DNA of 64,000 nt from Corynebacterium durum (lineage in GTDB: Bacteria; Actinomycetota; Actinomycetes; Mycobacteriales; Mycobacteriaceae), in NCBI RefSeq assembly GCF_030408675.1, contig NZ_CP047200.1, positions 2,666,001 to 2,730,000 of the forward strand, in the 5' to 3' direction. The position numbers and the translations under genes were made by a program. The notes below the pieces were generated by a model, which was not told the DNA's origin, made no database searches, and saw only the letters and a list, made by a program, of their open reading frames with translations. Positions 38,565 to 47,965 of this stretch are shown here, in pieces. Position 1 is the first letter of the stretch, and each line of letters starts with the position of its first letter.

Positions 38565-40124
38565 CTAGTGGCGGTTAGCCGCCACAATCATTTGGTCAAC
38601 ACTGTGGAGCACCTCGTCCACCACGGCTGGGTCAACTCCTGGTTCGCGGCGGGCTTGCAGAAGCTCATTCTGGGCAGCCTCCAGGGCTTGAATACGCACA
38701 GCACTCATCTGTTTCCTGAACTCCACGATGGTTTCATGGCGATGTTCAGCCGCGCTCGTGCCATGATCACCGATATGTTGCTGCTCGGCAAACCACACAC
38801 GCATACCCTCAATCATATCGGCCGGTATCTCATCGTCGTGCTCAGCGATGACATCCATGGCCTTGTCGTAGGCACGTTTACGCAACTGTTCCCGCGCATG
38901 GTCGCCCTGCGCGTCTGGGCCTTTATCCAGGTCCAGTTTGCGCATCAACCATGGCAGGGTCAGTCCTGGAATCACCATGGTCAACAGCAACACAACCAGC
39001 GCAACCACCGCAAGTTGGTGGTGCATGGGGAAGCTATCACTCGGAATAGACAACACCAATGCCAGCGTCACCAATCCGCGCATACCTGCCCACGTCAGAA
39101 GCAACACTTCCTGCAACCGCAGTGGGGCAAGACCACGATTCCCCTTGCGCACGTTGATCTGGTAAAACACCCACATCCATCCGAAGCGAACTGCAATGAG
39201 CACGGCGGAGATCACCACGCCCAACACCACCGCGTGTACCAGTTCTGCTCCGACTTCTTCAACCGCATCGCGCACCGATAGACCGATCAGACCGAAGGCA
39301 ACACCAGTAAACAGCATTTCCACGGTCTCCCAGAACGCATGACCCGTCAGGCGGTCTTCCGCACCGACTTTCACCCGGGAGTTCAATTCCACGGCAGCGA
39401 TGACAATGGCAATCACCCCGGAGGCGTGGATCTCTTCCGCAAGAACATAGGTGGCAAAAGGAATAACCCAGGTAAACGCATTACGTGCAACCGTACTGTT
39501 CATCCAGTCGATGAGCTTGGCGGAGCCGTAGCCGATGAGCCAGCCCACACCCACCGCCATGATCGAAGAATAGAGGAAAGCGGAGATGCCCCCCACCAAC
39601 GACAGCTTCTCCCCTGCCGTCAATGCTGCCAGCGCGAGGTGGAACACCACGATTGACGCGGCGTCGTTAAACAGGCCCTCAATTTGCAGGGTGCCAGTGA
39701 GCCGACGCGGAACCCCGGCCGGTTCGGCGACAGCATCCACCGCAACAGGGTCGGGCGGCGCAACAGCAGCCCCGAGGACAAGTGCCCCGGCGATGCCGAT
39801 AGGTGGCAGCATCCACAGGGCGACACCGGCCGCAGCAACAGCGCTAGCCAATACCAGCAACACGGATAAGCTGACCACGGTCATCCATTGCAAACGGATC
39901 GCGGCCCAACTTGTACGGCGTGCCAGTGCCCACAACAGTGGTGGCAGGAAAATCGGGAGCATCATCTCGGCTGGTATGTGCAGCAGTGGCAGCGATGGGA
40001 AGAAGAACGCAGATGCTGCAACCAGCGTGATCAAAACAGGCCACGGCAATCCAAAGCGGTCACTGATGGCCACAATGACCACCGTGGCAAACAACATAAG
40101 GGTTATGATAAGTAGAATTTCCAT
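38565..40124 (-). CDS. CPA1-family Na+/H+ antiporter
   Basis: A 519-residue secondary transporter exchanging cytoplasmic Na+ (or K+) for H+. About 12 hydrophobic segments occupy residues 1-400. The CPA1 motifs are GAAVAPPDPVAVDAVAEPAGVPRRL and GLFNDAASIVVFHLAL (acidic Asp of the ND motif). The cytoplasmic C-terminal 115 residues are charged and helical (KKRAYDKAMDVIAEHDDEIPADMIEGM), a likely regulatory tail. It lies 30 bases downstream of dnaB on the same strand and could be read through from it. Confidence 0.9.
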   Translation of the reverse strand: MEILLIITLMLFATVVIVAISDRFGLPWPVLITLVAASAFFFPSLPLLHIPAEMMLPIFLPPLLWALARRTSWAAIRLQWMTVVSLSVLLVLASAVAAAGVALWMLPPIGIAGALVLGAAVAPPDPVAVDAVAEPAGVPRRLTGTLQIEGLFNDAASIVVFHLALAALTAGEKLSLVGGISAFLYSSIMAVGVGWLIGYGSAKLIDWMNSTVARNAFTWVIPFATYVLAEEIHASGVIAIVIAAVELNSRVKVGAEDRLTGHAFWETVEMLFTGVAFGLIGLSVRDAVEEVGAELVHAVVLGVVISAVLIAVRFGWMWVFYQINVRKGNRGLAPLRLQEVLLLTWAGMRGLVTLALVLSIPSDSFPMHHQLAVVALVVLLLTMVIPGLTLPWLMRKLDLDKGPDAQGDHAREQLRKRAYDKAMDVIAEHDDEIPADMIEGMRVWFAEQQHIGDHGTSAAEHRHETIVEFRKQMSAVRIQALEAAQNELLQARREPGVDPAVVDEVLHSVDQMIVAANRH

Positions 40125-40154
40125 AGGTTCTTCATATTATACATGAATTATGCA

Positions 40155-41669
40155 TCACCCACGAGCCATATCCACAAACTTGGAGTAGTGCAGTTGATGC
40201 GCCACCTGCACCGTATCGATCGGACCACCGCGGTGCTTGGCCAGGATAATGTCAGCCTCACCTGCGCGTTCATCGTCTTTATCCTGCGAATCTGGCCGAT
40301 AAAGCAGCATAACCATGTCCGCATCCTGCTCCAGCGAGCCAGATTCACGCAGGTCAGCAAGCTGTGGCCGCTTATCTGTACGCGACTCGGGACCACGGTT
40401 CAGCTGGGAAATAGCAACCAGCGGAACATCCAGCTCTTTAGCCAGTAGCTTCAGCTGGCGGGAAAATTCAGACACTTCCTGTTGACGGGATTCCACACGT
40501 TTGCCGGAACTCATAAGCTGCAGGTAGTCCACCACGATCATCTGCAGGTCATGCTTCTGCTTCAATCGGCGGGCTTTGGAGCGAATTTCCATCATAGTGA
40601 GATTGGCGGAATCGTCAATGAACAACGGAGCCTCCGAGATTTGCCCCACGCGGTTGGCCAGTTTCGCCCACGCTTCATCACTCATCCGACCTGCACGCAT
40701 GTCCGACAAGCGAATCTCCGTTTCGGCGGATAGCAGGCGCATCACAATCTCGCTTTTTGACATTTCCAGCGAGAAAATCACCGATGCCTTGTTGTGTTTA
40801 ATTGAGCACGAGCGCATAAAATCCAGCGCGAGTGTAGATTTACCCACACCTGGGCGCGCAGCCACAATGATCATCTGACCACCGTGCAGGCCGTTAGTCA
40901 GATTATCCAGGTCGATAAATCCGGTCGGAATCCCCCGCGCCAAACCGCCATGGGTGGACAGTTCATCCAGCTCATCCATCGTCGGCTGCAGAATATCCGC
41001 CAGGATCGCATAGTCCTCAGTGACATTGCGTTGAGCGATGGCAAAAACTTCCTGCTGGGCCATGTCCACCACTACGTCCACCTCGGCCCCCTCAGTGCCT
41101 TCGTACCCGAGCTGGACAACGCGCGTCCCGGCGTCGACAAGCCTCCTGAGCACTGCTTTCTCCGCAACAATTTCGGCGTAGTAGCGGGCGTTCGCGGCCG
41201 TCGGTACGGAGGAGATAAGGGTGTGCAGGTACGGTGCCCCACCGACGCGTTCCAAGTCGTGGTTACGGTCCAACCGGCCCGCCACAATCACCGGATCAAC
41301 GTCCTTATTGTCGCTGAATAGATCTAGGATCGCCCGGTAAATCAGCTGGTGGGCGGGGCGATAAAAGTCATCAGGAATGAGCTCCTCAATAATGTCCGTG
41401 ATGGTGTTCGGGCTGAGCAGCATCGCCCCCAGCACGCCCTGCTCCGCCTCATTATCATGCGGGGGCTGCCTGCCGAAGTCACGTCCAGGAGGATCCGCAG
41501 GTCCCCCCTGCTGGCCATACCTTCCCCGATCTCCGCGTGTCGACGGCCGCTCAAACGACGCCTGTTGCGAGGGTGCGCTGGGCACCACATCATCAAAACT
41601 AGTGGCAGCAACGTCGCTGGAATCGTCGAAATGTGACTCTGAAAAAGACTCCGAAAAACCTGAGTCCAT
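40155..41669 (-). CDS. dnaB: replicative DNA helicase DnaB
   Basis: Hexameric 5'-3' helicase at the replication fork. A low-complexity N-terminal extension (about 55 residues, Ser/Asp- and Arg/Gly-rich) precedes the DnaB-N domain (RQPPHDNEAEQGVLGAMLLSPNTI). The RecA-like C-terminal domain has Walker A ARPGVGKSTLALDF, VIFSLEMSKSEI, and Walker B-like LQMIVVDYLQLM, then VALPLVAISQLNRGPE-type motifs. 504 residues without an intein, unlike many mycobacterial dnaB genes. It follows rpsF-ssb-rplI as in mycobacteria. Its upstream region holds DnaA-box matches. Confidence 0.96.
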   Translation of the reverse strand: MDSGFSESFSESHFDDSSDVAATSFDDVVPSAPSQQASFERPSTRGDRGRYGQQGGPADPPGRDFGRQPPHDNEAEQGVLGAMLLSPNTITDIIEELIPDDFYRPAHQLIYRAILDLFSDNKDVDPVIVAGRLDRNHDLERVGGAPYLHTLISSVPTAANARYYAEIVAEKAVLRRLVDAGTRVVQLGYEGTEGAEVDVVVDMAQQEVFAIAQRNVTEDYAILADILQPTMDELDELSTHGGLARGIPTGFIDLDNLTNGLHGGQMIIVAARPGVGKSTLALDFMRSCSIKHNKASVIFSLEMSKSEIVMRLLSAETEIRLSDMRAGRMSDEAWAKLANRVGQISEAPLFIDDSANLTMMEIRSKARRLKQKHDLQMIVVDYLQLMSSGKRVESRQQEVSEFSRQLKLLAKELDVPLVAISQLNRGPESRTDKRPQLADLRESGSLEQDADMVMLLYRPDSQDKDDERAGEADIILAKHRGGPIDTVQVAHQLHYSKFVDMARG

Positions 41670-41731
41670 GATGCCTTTCCTTCACAGTTTGCTATGCGTA
41701 TGACCAGTGCTTTTACGCTCAAAACCTGGGG

Positions 41732-41873
41732 TTATCCCCATATTCCACAGGTGCTTGTGGATAACGTGTGGAAAAGGTGTGGACTGTCCCGCCGATACTG
41801 TGCAAGAGTTTCCTTATACGCAGGCCAGGAGCATTTTTCCCACAACTATCCCAACTGATGAGACTGTGGATAA
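41732..41873. promoter_or_regulatory. DnaA-box cluster upstream of dnaB
   Basis: Two exact matches to the DnaA box TTATCCACA on the minus strand (TGTGGATAA at 41756-41764 and 41865-41873), plus a one-mismatch box TTATCCCCA at 41732-41740. All lie in the 350-base gap between rplI and dnaB, 60-205 bases upstream of the dnaB start. The rest of the gap holds only the rplI terminator. Confidence 0.6.
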
Positions 41874-41920
41874 ACCTGTTAGGTTTCATGAACAGCTATC
41901 GCACACCTGTGGCGATGCAA

Positions 41921-41963
41921 AAGCCGCTCCCAGGTGTCTAGATACTAGGCAAGGGAGCGGCTT
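41921..41963 (-). terminator. rplI terminator
   Basis: Perfect 11-bp arms AAGCCGCTCCC (41921-41931) / GGGAGCGGCTT (41953-41963); on the minus strand the hairpin is followed by TTGC. It ends the rpsF-ssb-rplI transcript before dnaB. Confidence 0.75.
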
Positions 41964-42016
41964 CTGGCTGCTGTTGTCGTTGGGCTTATCAAAGCCGCCG
42001 TTACATGCTTAAAACC

Positions 42017-42469
42017 TTAAGCAGCAACGACCTCAAAGTTCACTGTAGCTGCAATGTCGCCATGCAGTTTCACGTTAACCGCGTAAGAACCAGTGTTCTT
42101 GACGTGGCGCTTAGGAAGCTCAATAGCGGTCTTGTCCAAGCTGGGGCCGCCAGCCTTCTTAACAGCTGCTGCAATATCTTCTACGGTGACAGAACCGAAC
42201 AGTTTGCCCTTGTCAGAAGTGCGGACAGCGATGGACACGCCAGTGAGGTTCTCCAGCTGCTCTTTAACTTCGCGTGCGTGATCAAGGTCGCGAATGGCGC
42301 GAGCCTCACGAGCACGCCTAATGCTCTCTGCTTCCTTTTCAGCGCCACGGTTGGCGATGATGGCATAACCCTGAGGAAGCAGGTAGTTACGTCCGTAGCC
42401 GTTCTTAACCTCCACAATGTCGCCGGGGACACCGAGGTTATCAACGGCAGCGGTGAGGATCAGCTTCAT
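42017..42469 (-). CDS. rplI: 50S ribosomal protein L9
   Basis: Large-subunit protein at the base of the L1 stalk. [37 protein letters not shown] is the highly conserved N-terminal domain; a long connecting helix ([26 protein letters not shown]) and a C-terminal domain ([21 protein letters not shown]) follow. 150 residues is complete. It starts at ATG 42469 after AAGGCAGGG. Confidence 0.97.
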   Translation of the reverse strand: MKLILTAAVDNLGVPGDIVEVKNGYGRNYLLPQGYAIIANRGAEKEAESIRRAREARAIRDLDHAREVKEQLENLTGVSIAVRTSDKGKLFGSVTVEDIAAAVKKAGGPSLDKTAIELPKRHVKNTGSYAVNVKLHGDIAATVNFEVVAA

Positions 42470-42562
42470 GATCCCTGCCTTTCGTTGTTCATCCCACTGC
42501 AACGCCCGACGCTGCTACATCCAGCGTGGCAGTAGGCATAAAGTATGTGAAAAATCTGAATA

Positions 42563-43183
42563 TCAGAACGGGGGTTCGTCGTCTGCTGGTCCACCAAACC
42601 CACCAGAAGCTGGTGCACTGTTCCACGGATCATTATCCGGTGCTTGCTGCTGCGGATTCCCGCCGCCAAAACCACCGGTATTTCCTCCACCACCAAAGCC
42701 GCCGTGGTTGGGTTGCTGTTGTTGGCCTTGGTTCATGGTGCCCTGGTTCATCTGGCCTTGGCCACCCATGGACTGTCCTCCGCCCTGGTTTCCGTACCCA
42801 CCTTGGCCGCCACCGCGGGATGCCCGGGTGACTTGTGCGGTGGCAAAACTCAGGGAAGGGCCAACCTCATCAACCTCAACTTCAAAGATGCTGCGGCGCT
42901 CACCCTCACGGGATTCGTAGGAGCGCTGCCGCAGTCGACCCTGCACAATGACGCGCATGCCCTTTGATAGGGACTCGGCAACGTTTTCCGCTGCTTGACG
43001 CCACACATTGCAGGTGAGGTACATCGCCTCGCCGTCTTCCCATTGGCTTGTCTGCCGGTTGAAACGACGTGGGGTTGAGGCAATACGGAAGTTCGCCACC
43101 GCCGCACCTGCGGGGGTGAAGCGAAGCTCTGGGTCAGCAACCAAGTTGCCAACAACCGTGATTGATGTTTCTCCCTGTGCCAT
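42563..43183 (-). CDS. ssb: single-stranded DNA-binding protein
   Basis: Tetrameric SSB. The OB-fold covers residues 1-115 ([67 protein letters not shown]). A Gly/Gln/Asn-rich disordered tail ends in the acidic tip GPADDEPPF that recruits repair and replication partners. 206 residues, with a longer tail than E. coli. It lies between rpsF and rplI as in mycobacteria, though without rpsR. Confidence 0.97.
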   Translation of the reverse strand: MAQGETSITVVGNLVADPELRFTPAGAAVANFRIASTPRRFNRQTSQWEDGEAMYLTCNVWRQAAENVAESLSKGMRVIVQGRLRQRSYESREGERRSIFEVEVDEVGPSLSFATAQVTRASRGGGQGGYGNQGGGQSMGGQGQMNQGTMNQGQQQQPNHGGFGGGGNTGGFGGGNPQQQAPDNDPWNSAPASGGFGGPADDEPPF

Positions 43184-43276
43184 AACCTGTGTACCTCTTT
43201 CTACGACGTGGTGTGAACAGTGTATGTTGTGGTGTCCACTTTCCGGGGCAGGTGTTCTACCTACCAGTGTCCCGTA

Positions 43277-43564
43277 TTAGCGGTCGCCTCGCAGAACTTT
43301 GGTGCGCAGAACATCATCGCTCAGGTTCAGCAGACGATCAAGCTCCTGCACAGTCGCAGACTCACATGTCAGATCGATGACAGCGTAGATGCCCTCATCT
43401 TTCTTATTGATCGGGTAGGCCAACCGGCGCTTACCCCAGATATCAACTTTTTCCACCTTGCCGTTTTCGTTACGGACAACTTCAAGGAACTTGTCCAGGG
43501 ACGGGGCAACAGTGCGTTCGTCCTGGCTAGGATCAAGAATGATCATGATTTCGTATTGACGCAC
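43277..43564 (-). CDS. rpsF: 30S ribosomal protein S6
   Basis: Small-subunit platform protein. [65 protein letters not shown] is the S6 fold; 95 residues matches actinobacterial S6. The start was set at GTG 43564 because family members begin (M)RQYE and AGGAGGTGAT lies 11 bases ahead; earlier in-frame GTG/ATG codons sit on the ribosome binding site itself. Confidence 0.94.
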   Translation of the reverse strand: MRQYEIMIILDPSQDERTVAPSLDKFLEVVRNENGKVEKVDIWGKRRLAYPINKKDEGIYAVIDLTCESATVQELDRLLNLSDDVLRTKVLRGDR

Positions 43565-43672
43565 GGACCTCATCACCTCCTATGGTCTAGTACATGTTTC
43601 GGCCGTGCCCCTCGTGGGCACGGCAGGAGGGTCGTTGCGTCAGCAACCTCACAAAGATACACCACATCCACG

Positions 43673-43867
43673 TCAGGAAACAAAGAGGGTTGCCCAGAAT
43701 ACGGCAATGATCACGGGGATGACTGTGATGAAAAAGACTGCCGTACAGAAGAGCGTCCACACTAGCCGGGGTGATTTTTTGTACACGAAACCGGCAAAAG
43801 AGCCACCAAAGCACAGGAATCCAATGAAAACGCTGCTCATCGTCACAATCATCGCACCATTAGACAT
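43673..43867 (-). CDS. small two-span membrane protein after GT87
   Basis: A 64-residue protein from ATG 43867 (MSNGAMIVTMSSVFIGFLCF). It has two hydrophobic helices joined by a short basic loop (YKKSPRLVW). The start overlaps the end of the GT87 gene by 8 bases, indicating coupling. No family is recognised; it may assist the glycosyltransferase or be a small envelope protein. Confidence 0.65.
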   Translation of the reverse strand: MSNGAMIVTMSSVFIGFLCFGGSFAGFVYKKSPRLVWTLFCTAVFFITVIPVIIAVFWATLFVS

Positions 43868-45248
43868 GAGAAACAGTCGCCCTTTCTTCACCACGTACCC
43901 CACGTGTCTGTCCGTTCGGGTACGTAACCATCATCACACCGACAAGAAACCATCGGATCACGACCACCACATCAAGCATCTCATGTGGCACTCCCAGATT
44001 ATCCTCACCCAGCATGTGCCACATGGCAATCAGCCACAACACCACCTCCACAATGCCGTAGACCCACACCAACCGCCATGGCGGACGCGGAATGGCAGCA
44101 TAGGCCAGCACAAGGCAGGGGAGTAGCCATAGAGAATACTGCGGACTCCACACCTTATTCACCAGCAAAAAAGACCCCATGACCAGGAAATTCAGGGATT
44201 CAATCGACGGCATACTTTCTGCAGACACCACATGCTTGCCCAGCAGTAGACAACCACCGAGGAAAAGCGCAATGCTGACGATGTTGAGCACCAGCGGCGA
44301 TGAGTAGCCGTCCCACCCCGACAGCCATTGCATGCGGCCAATGACTGCATAAATGCTGGTCCACTCCGCCGTTCGCGTGCTGATGAGCTCGTAGAATCGC
44401 AGCCAGTCCTGCGGCATCATCACAATGAATGGCAGATTCACCACCGTCCACGTCACGATCATGCTGGACGCGACCACCACAAAATCATGAAGGCGCTCGC
44501 GGCACCGCAACCCCAAAATCAGCAGCGGAAACAGCAAAATGATAGGCCACAGTTTCAGCGCGACCCCCACGCCGAGCAGCACTCCAGCGAGACGCAATCT
44601 TCGGTGCTGTAGCGCCCACATCATGCCTATCGACGCCGCAATGGCCGGGGTATCAACGTTGGTGAAGGCATGTACCGCGACGAGGGGAGAAGCGGCCATC
44701 ATCACGCCTGCCACCCAGACCTGTTCACGGCGGCCGTCACCAACCATGCCTGCGACAATATCCATGACCAGTCGCACGCACGCCACCCACATGGTTGCAA
44801 GAAGCGCAGCCGTCAGGATGAAAAACAACCCCGACTCTGGCAACAGCGGTCCCGGCAGATGCGAGACGGCAGGGTAGAAGGAGTGCGTCAACGCGCTCAG
44901 CCCCCACAGAAGCAACGCGGATAATGCGGGCATGTTCAGGTAGTGAGAGAGTCCACCGTCGCCAGCATAGAGCGGCACAATGTCGGTGTAGCAGGCCGAC
45001 ACAAACTGTCGATGCCCAGACCAGTTGAGCTGAACAACGCCACCATTACCGGCAACCCCCTGAATGCACTGCGCCTTAGTGAGAAAGCCACAGGCCAAAA
45101 ACACAAGGGTCGTTGTAAAAATCATCTGCGGCGGCGACCACCAGCTGCGCGCACGGATCACAGCAAACCGCCCACGCGGCCCACCAATACAAGCGGTGAG
45201 CTCGCGGACGGCGGCGGGGTAGCGCACGGCGTCGATACGCGGCGGCAT
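43860..45248 (-). CDS. GT87-family polyprenol-dependent mannosyltransferase-like protein
   Basis: A 462-residue GT-C-fold membrane glycosyltransferase with about ten hydrophobic helices. The N-terminal loop after the first helix (FLTKAQCIQGVAGNGG...CYTDIVPLYAGDGGLSHYLNMP) bears the acidic residues expected at the active site. The position directly downstream of the class A PBP, and upstream of rpsF, mirrors mycobacterial Rv0050-Rv0051, whose second gene is of this family. Members transfer mannose or arabinose from polyprenyl phosphate to lipoglycans. The donor and acceptor here are not shown by sequence. Its ATG abuts the PBP stop codon (TAA then ATG). Confidence 0.82.
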   Translation of the reverse strand: MPPRIDAVRYPAAVRELTACIGGPRGRFAVIRARSWWSPPQMIFTTTLVFLACGFLTKAQCIQGVAGNGGVVQLNWSGHRQFVSACYTDIVPLYAGDGGLSHYLNMPALSALLLWGLSALTHSFYPAVSHLPGPLLPESGLFFILTAALLATMWVACVRLVMDIVAGMVGDGRREQVWVAGVMMAASPLVAVHAFTNVDTPAIAASIGMMWALQHRRLRLAGVLLGVGVALKLWPIILLFPLLILGLRCRERLHDFVVVASSMIVTWTVVNLPFIVMMPQDWLRFYELISTRTAEWTSIYAVIGRMQWLSGWDGYSSPLVLNIVSIALFLGGCLLLGKHVVSAESMPSIESLNFLVMGSFLLVNKVWSPQYSLWLLPCLVLAYAAIPRPPWRLVWVYGIVEVVLWLIAMWHMLGEDNLGVPHEMLDVVVVIRWFLVGVMMVTYPNGQTRGVRGEERATVSHV

Positions 45249-47564
45249 TTACGGCTGCAGCTGCTGTTGGAGTTGCTGCTGTTGCTGCTGTAGCTGTTGT
45301 TGTTGCTGCTGCTGCGGCTGGAACTGCTGATTGTTGGGAACAACTGGTGCCGGCATGTCCGGCGGATTCAGCAGATCACCTGGGATAACAATGCCTGGGG
45401 CAAGCACGATATCCCCATTCTGATTTCCCTGGTTATTAGAGTCCGGGTAGGGGGACTGCTGAGTCGAGGGGGTTGGTGCCTGACTCGTCTGGGGAGTCTG
45501 CGGGTAGTTGGTGGACGGGGAGGTGTTGTACCCCAAACCACTCGCCTGTGGGAAGGTCTCATTGGGGGCATTCACCAACGCCTTATCCATGGTGGACTTC
45601 CAAATATCTGCAGGCAGACCAGAACCGTACATGCTGCCGCCGGAGGCGTTGTAAAGCGCAGAGTTGTCGTCATTACCAACCCACACGGCCGTGGCCAATT
45701 GCGGGGTAGCGCCGATCATCCAGGCGTCCTTGTTTGTTCCAGTATCCCCAAGCTGGGTCGTACCCGTCTTCGCCGCAGACACACGGCCACCCGCAAGGCC
45801 GTGGCCATTGGAATACGCAGCAATGGGCTGCATGGCTGCAATAACGTTGTTGGCAACAGCGGAATCGACGCGGCGTTCGCCTTCACCAGCATCATGTTCG
45901 TATAGCACCTGACCAGTGGAGGTTTCCACCTTGTTCACAAAGTGGGGCTTGTGCCACACGCCTTCGTTGGCGAGGGTGGCCAAGCCAACAGCCATGTCAA
46001 GGGGGCGGGATTGGTATTGACCAAGGATGATGCCGTCGAAAGGCGGCTGGCCATTTTCCGTCAGTGTCTGGGGAATACCTGGCAGGGATTCCGCAACACC
46101 CAGCGCATGCGCCATATCAGCAACATCCTGTGGTCCATGCTCCAAATCCCGTGACAAACGGATAAAGCTGGTGTTGAGCGACAATTTCAGCGCTTCTTGA
46201 ATAGAACACACGCCACAGCCCTGACCGCCGACGTTACTCACAGTGACGTTGCCAGTGGTGACGGGGGAGGAGTCATACATGGCAGAAAGTGGAATGCCCT
46301 GCTGCAGCGCGGCTGCAAGGCCGAAGACCTTGAACGTCGAACCGGTTTGCAGTGCAGAGTTAGCGTAATCCCAGCCATTGGCGTCAGTGCCGCCATAGTA
46401 GGCTTTCACCTCGCCGTTGTTCGGATCAACACTCACCACTGCTGTTCGCAACTTCTCGCCCTCACCCTGCATAAGGTTCTCCACCGACTTAACCGCAGCA
46501 TCCTGAGCGGTCGGGTCGATAGAGGTGGTGACCCGGAGACCGCGAGTCTGCACATCATCCTCAGAAATACCCAGAGTTTCCAGTTCTGCAATCACTTGGT
46601 TTTTGATCAACCCGTTCGGGCCGTTCGCCTCGGTGTATGCGGTGTTCAGGGCCGGATCCTGAACCTCTGGGTAGGTCATTGTTGCGCGTTCTTGTTGCGA
46701 AATGGAGCCGGTAGACACCATGCCGTCAAGAACGTAGTTCCAGCGTTGTTCCGCTTCCTCACGGTTGTTCCACGGGTCAAGCTGGCTGGGCCTCTGAATC
46801 GATGCGGCCAGCACGGCGGACTCGGCAGGGGTGAGTTCCTCAAGCGGCTTGTTGAAGTATGCCTTTGCAGCCGCAGCAACGCCATAAGAGTTACGGCCAA
46901 AGTAAATGGTGTTCAAGTAGGCACTCAACACCTCTTCCTTTGACCATTCATTAGCCATCTTTGCGGAGAACACCAGCTCCTTCAACTTACGTGTGTACGA
47001 ACGCTCATCGCCGACCACGGCGTTCTTCACGTACTGCTGCGTAATGGTGGAGCCACCACCAGCCGTGGAATCGCCGGTCAGCTGGCCCAGCGCTGCACGC
47101 GCAAAACCAGACAGGGAGAAACCACGGTTGGTGTAAAACTCACGGTCCTCCGCCGCAACCACCGCAGACTGCAGCGACGGCGGGATTTGGTCAATATTGA
47201 CCTGAACGCGGTTCCCCTCAGGGGGCACGATGCGTGCAATCTCTGTGCTGCCATCAGCAGCGTAGATATTAGAGACCTGTTTGCTCACCAGCTGATCCGG
47301 TTCTGGAACATCGACCAACACGTAGGCGGTCATGAAACCAAGAATTGGGGCAATCACAAAGAGGATGATCACCCCAATGACGGAGCGCTTAATCCACTTA
47401 CGCGCTGATGACTTCGGGGGCTTCTTAGACTTAGCCTTGGGCTTAGTCCCCGGACGTGGCCGCGACTGCGACACTTTGCGCGCGCCACTGGCGGTGCGCG
47501 CTGGGCGTGCTCCGCGTGCGCCACCCGCACCAGTGCGTTTTCCTGGGCCTTTTCCTGATGTCAC
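45249..47564 (-). CDS. pbp1: class A penicillin-binding protein (PonA/PBP1 type) with polyglutamine tail
   Basis: Bifunctional peptidoglycan glycosyltransferase/transpeptidase. A basic cytoplasmic tail (residues 1-60, Lys/Arg/Pro/Gly-rich) and one membrane helix (about 61-84) precede the GT51 domain with VVAAEDREFYTNRGFS (catalytic Glu about 139) and GGGSTITQQYVKN. The transpeptidase domain shows GSTFKVFGLAAAL (SxxK), SLN and KTGTT. The C-terminus is Pro/Thr/Ser-rich and ends in a run of about 28 residues that is mostly glutamine. GTG start. No PASTA domain. In mycobacteria PonA1 has a proline-rich tail instead. Confidence 0.93.
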   Translation of the reverse strand: MTSGKGPGKRTGAGGARGARPARTASGARKVSQSRPRPGTKPKAKSKKPPKSSARKWIKRSVIGVIILFVIAPILGFMTAYVLVDVPEPDQLVSKQVSNIYAADGSTEIARIVPPEGNRVQVNIDQIPPSLQSAVVAAEDREFYTNRGFSLSGFARAALGQLTGDSTAGGGSTITQQYVKNAVVGDERSYTRKLKELVFSAKMANEWSKEEVLSAYLNTIYFGRNSYGVAAAAKAYFNKPLEELTPAESAVLAASIQRPSQLDPWNNREEAEQRWNYVLDGMVSTGSISQQERATMTYPEVQDPALNTAYTEANGPNGLIKNQVIAELETLGISEDDVQTRGLRVTTSIDPTAQDAAVKSVENLMQGEGEKLRTAVVSVDPNNGEVKAYYGGTDANGWDYANSALQTGSTFKVFGLAAALQQGIPLSAMYDSSPVTTGNVTVSNVGGQGCGVCSIQEALKLSLNTSFIRLSRDLEHGPQDVADMAHALGVAESLPGIPQTLTENGQPPFDGIILGQYQSRPLDMAVGLATLANEGVWHKPHFVNKVETSTGQVLYEHDAGEGERRVDSAVANNVIAAMQPIAAYSNGHGLAGGRVSAAKTGTTQLGDTGTNKDAWMIGATPQLATAVWVGNDDNSALYNASGGSMYGSGLPADIWKSTMDKALVNAPNETFPQASGLGYNTSPSTNYPQTPQTSQAPTPSTQQSPYPDSNNQGNQNGDIVLAPGIVIPGDLLNPPDMPAPVVPNNQQFQPQQQQQQQLQQQQQQLQQQLQP

Positions 47565-47580
47565 CTAATTTTCCACTCCA

Positions 47581-47829
47581 TTAGCTAACGAGCTGCTCTA
47601 CAGCAGCTACAGTCCTGCGCTTCTCGCAGTGGGAAATCTGCGGAAGGCCGCCGATGCTACCACTGGCGTCACGATTCAGCGACAGCCAGTTGGAGAACCA
47701 GTCAGACAGCCAATCACAGCCCACCATGACCCGCGCATTACTACTTAGGTCATTACTCAACAGTTTAGAGCCTTTACCCGACCAAAGCCCCTTCGACAGC
47801 GCTGCAGCCCCTGCAGCAGCACCCCGCAT
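47581..47829 (-). CDS. doubtful 82-residue open frame upstream of pbp
   Basis: An open frame from ATG 47829 ending 17 bases before the PBP start. The product is Ser/Ala/Leu-rich with a tryptophan-rich centre (WLSDWFSNWLSL). It has no ribosome binding site worth the name, no hydrophobic span and no recognisable family. It may be real and coupled to pbp, or just leader sequence. Listed for completeness. Confidence 0.28.
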   Translation of the reverse strand: MRGAAAGAAALSKGLWSGKGSKLLSNDLSSNARVMVGCDWLSDWFSNWLSLNRDASGSIGGLPQISHCEKRRTVAAVEQLVS

Positions 47830-47907
47830 CTAGTCAATGATCATACCGTTAGCAGGGAAAATAAAGCGACCCTCATCGCCTCAACTGTGTCTCAAATTTA
47901 TAAAAAT

Positions 47908-47922
47908 GAACATCGAATGTTC
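47908..47922. promoter_or_regulatory. palindrome upstream of the pbp operon
   Basis: GAACAT-N3-ATGTTC, a perfect 6-3-6 dyad, followed 13 bases later on the plus strand by GAACATCG again. It lies in the gap between the end of the DUF5318 gene and the pbp leader, beside an AT-rich TATAAA stretch, so it may be an operator. No regulator can be assigned. Confidence 0.4.
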
Positions 47923-47965
47923 CCCCGTATGAACATCGTGAAAGCGTTGCACACTATGCAGAACT

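Noticed and set aside
40155..41669. Intein in dnaB
   Set aside because: Mycobacterial dnaB often holds one, but this gene is 504 codons with an uninterrupted Walker A and helicase core.
42600..42830. Repetitive GGT/CCA-rich tract as a repeat element
   Set aside because: It encodes the Gly/Gln/Asn-rich tail of Ssb, normal for the protein.
45260..45335. Microsatellite or CRISPR-like array
   Set aside because: The triplet repeats are in frame and encode the polyglutamine end of the PBP; there are no spacers.
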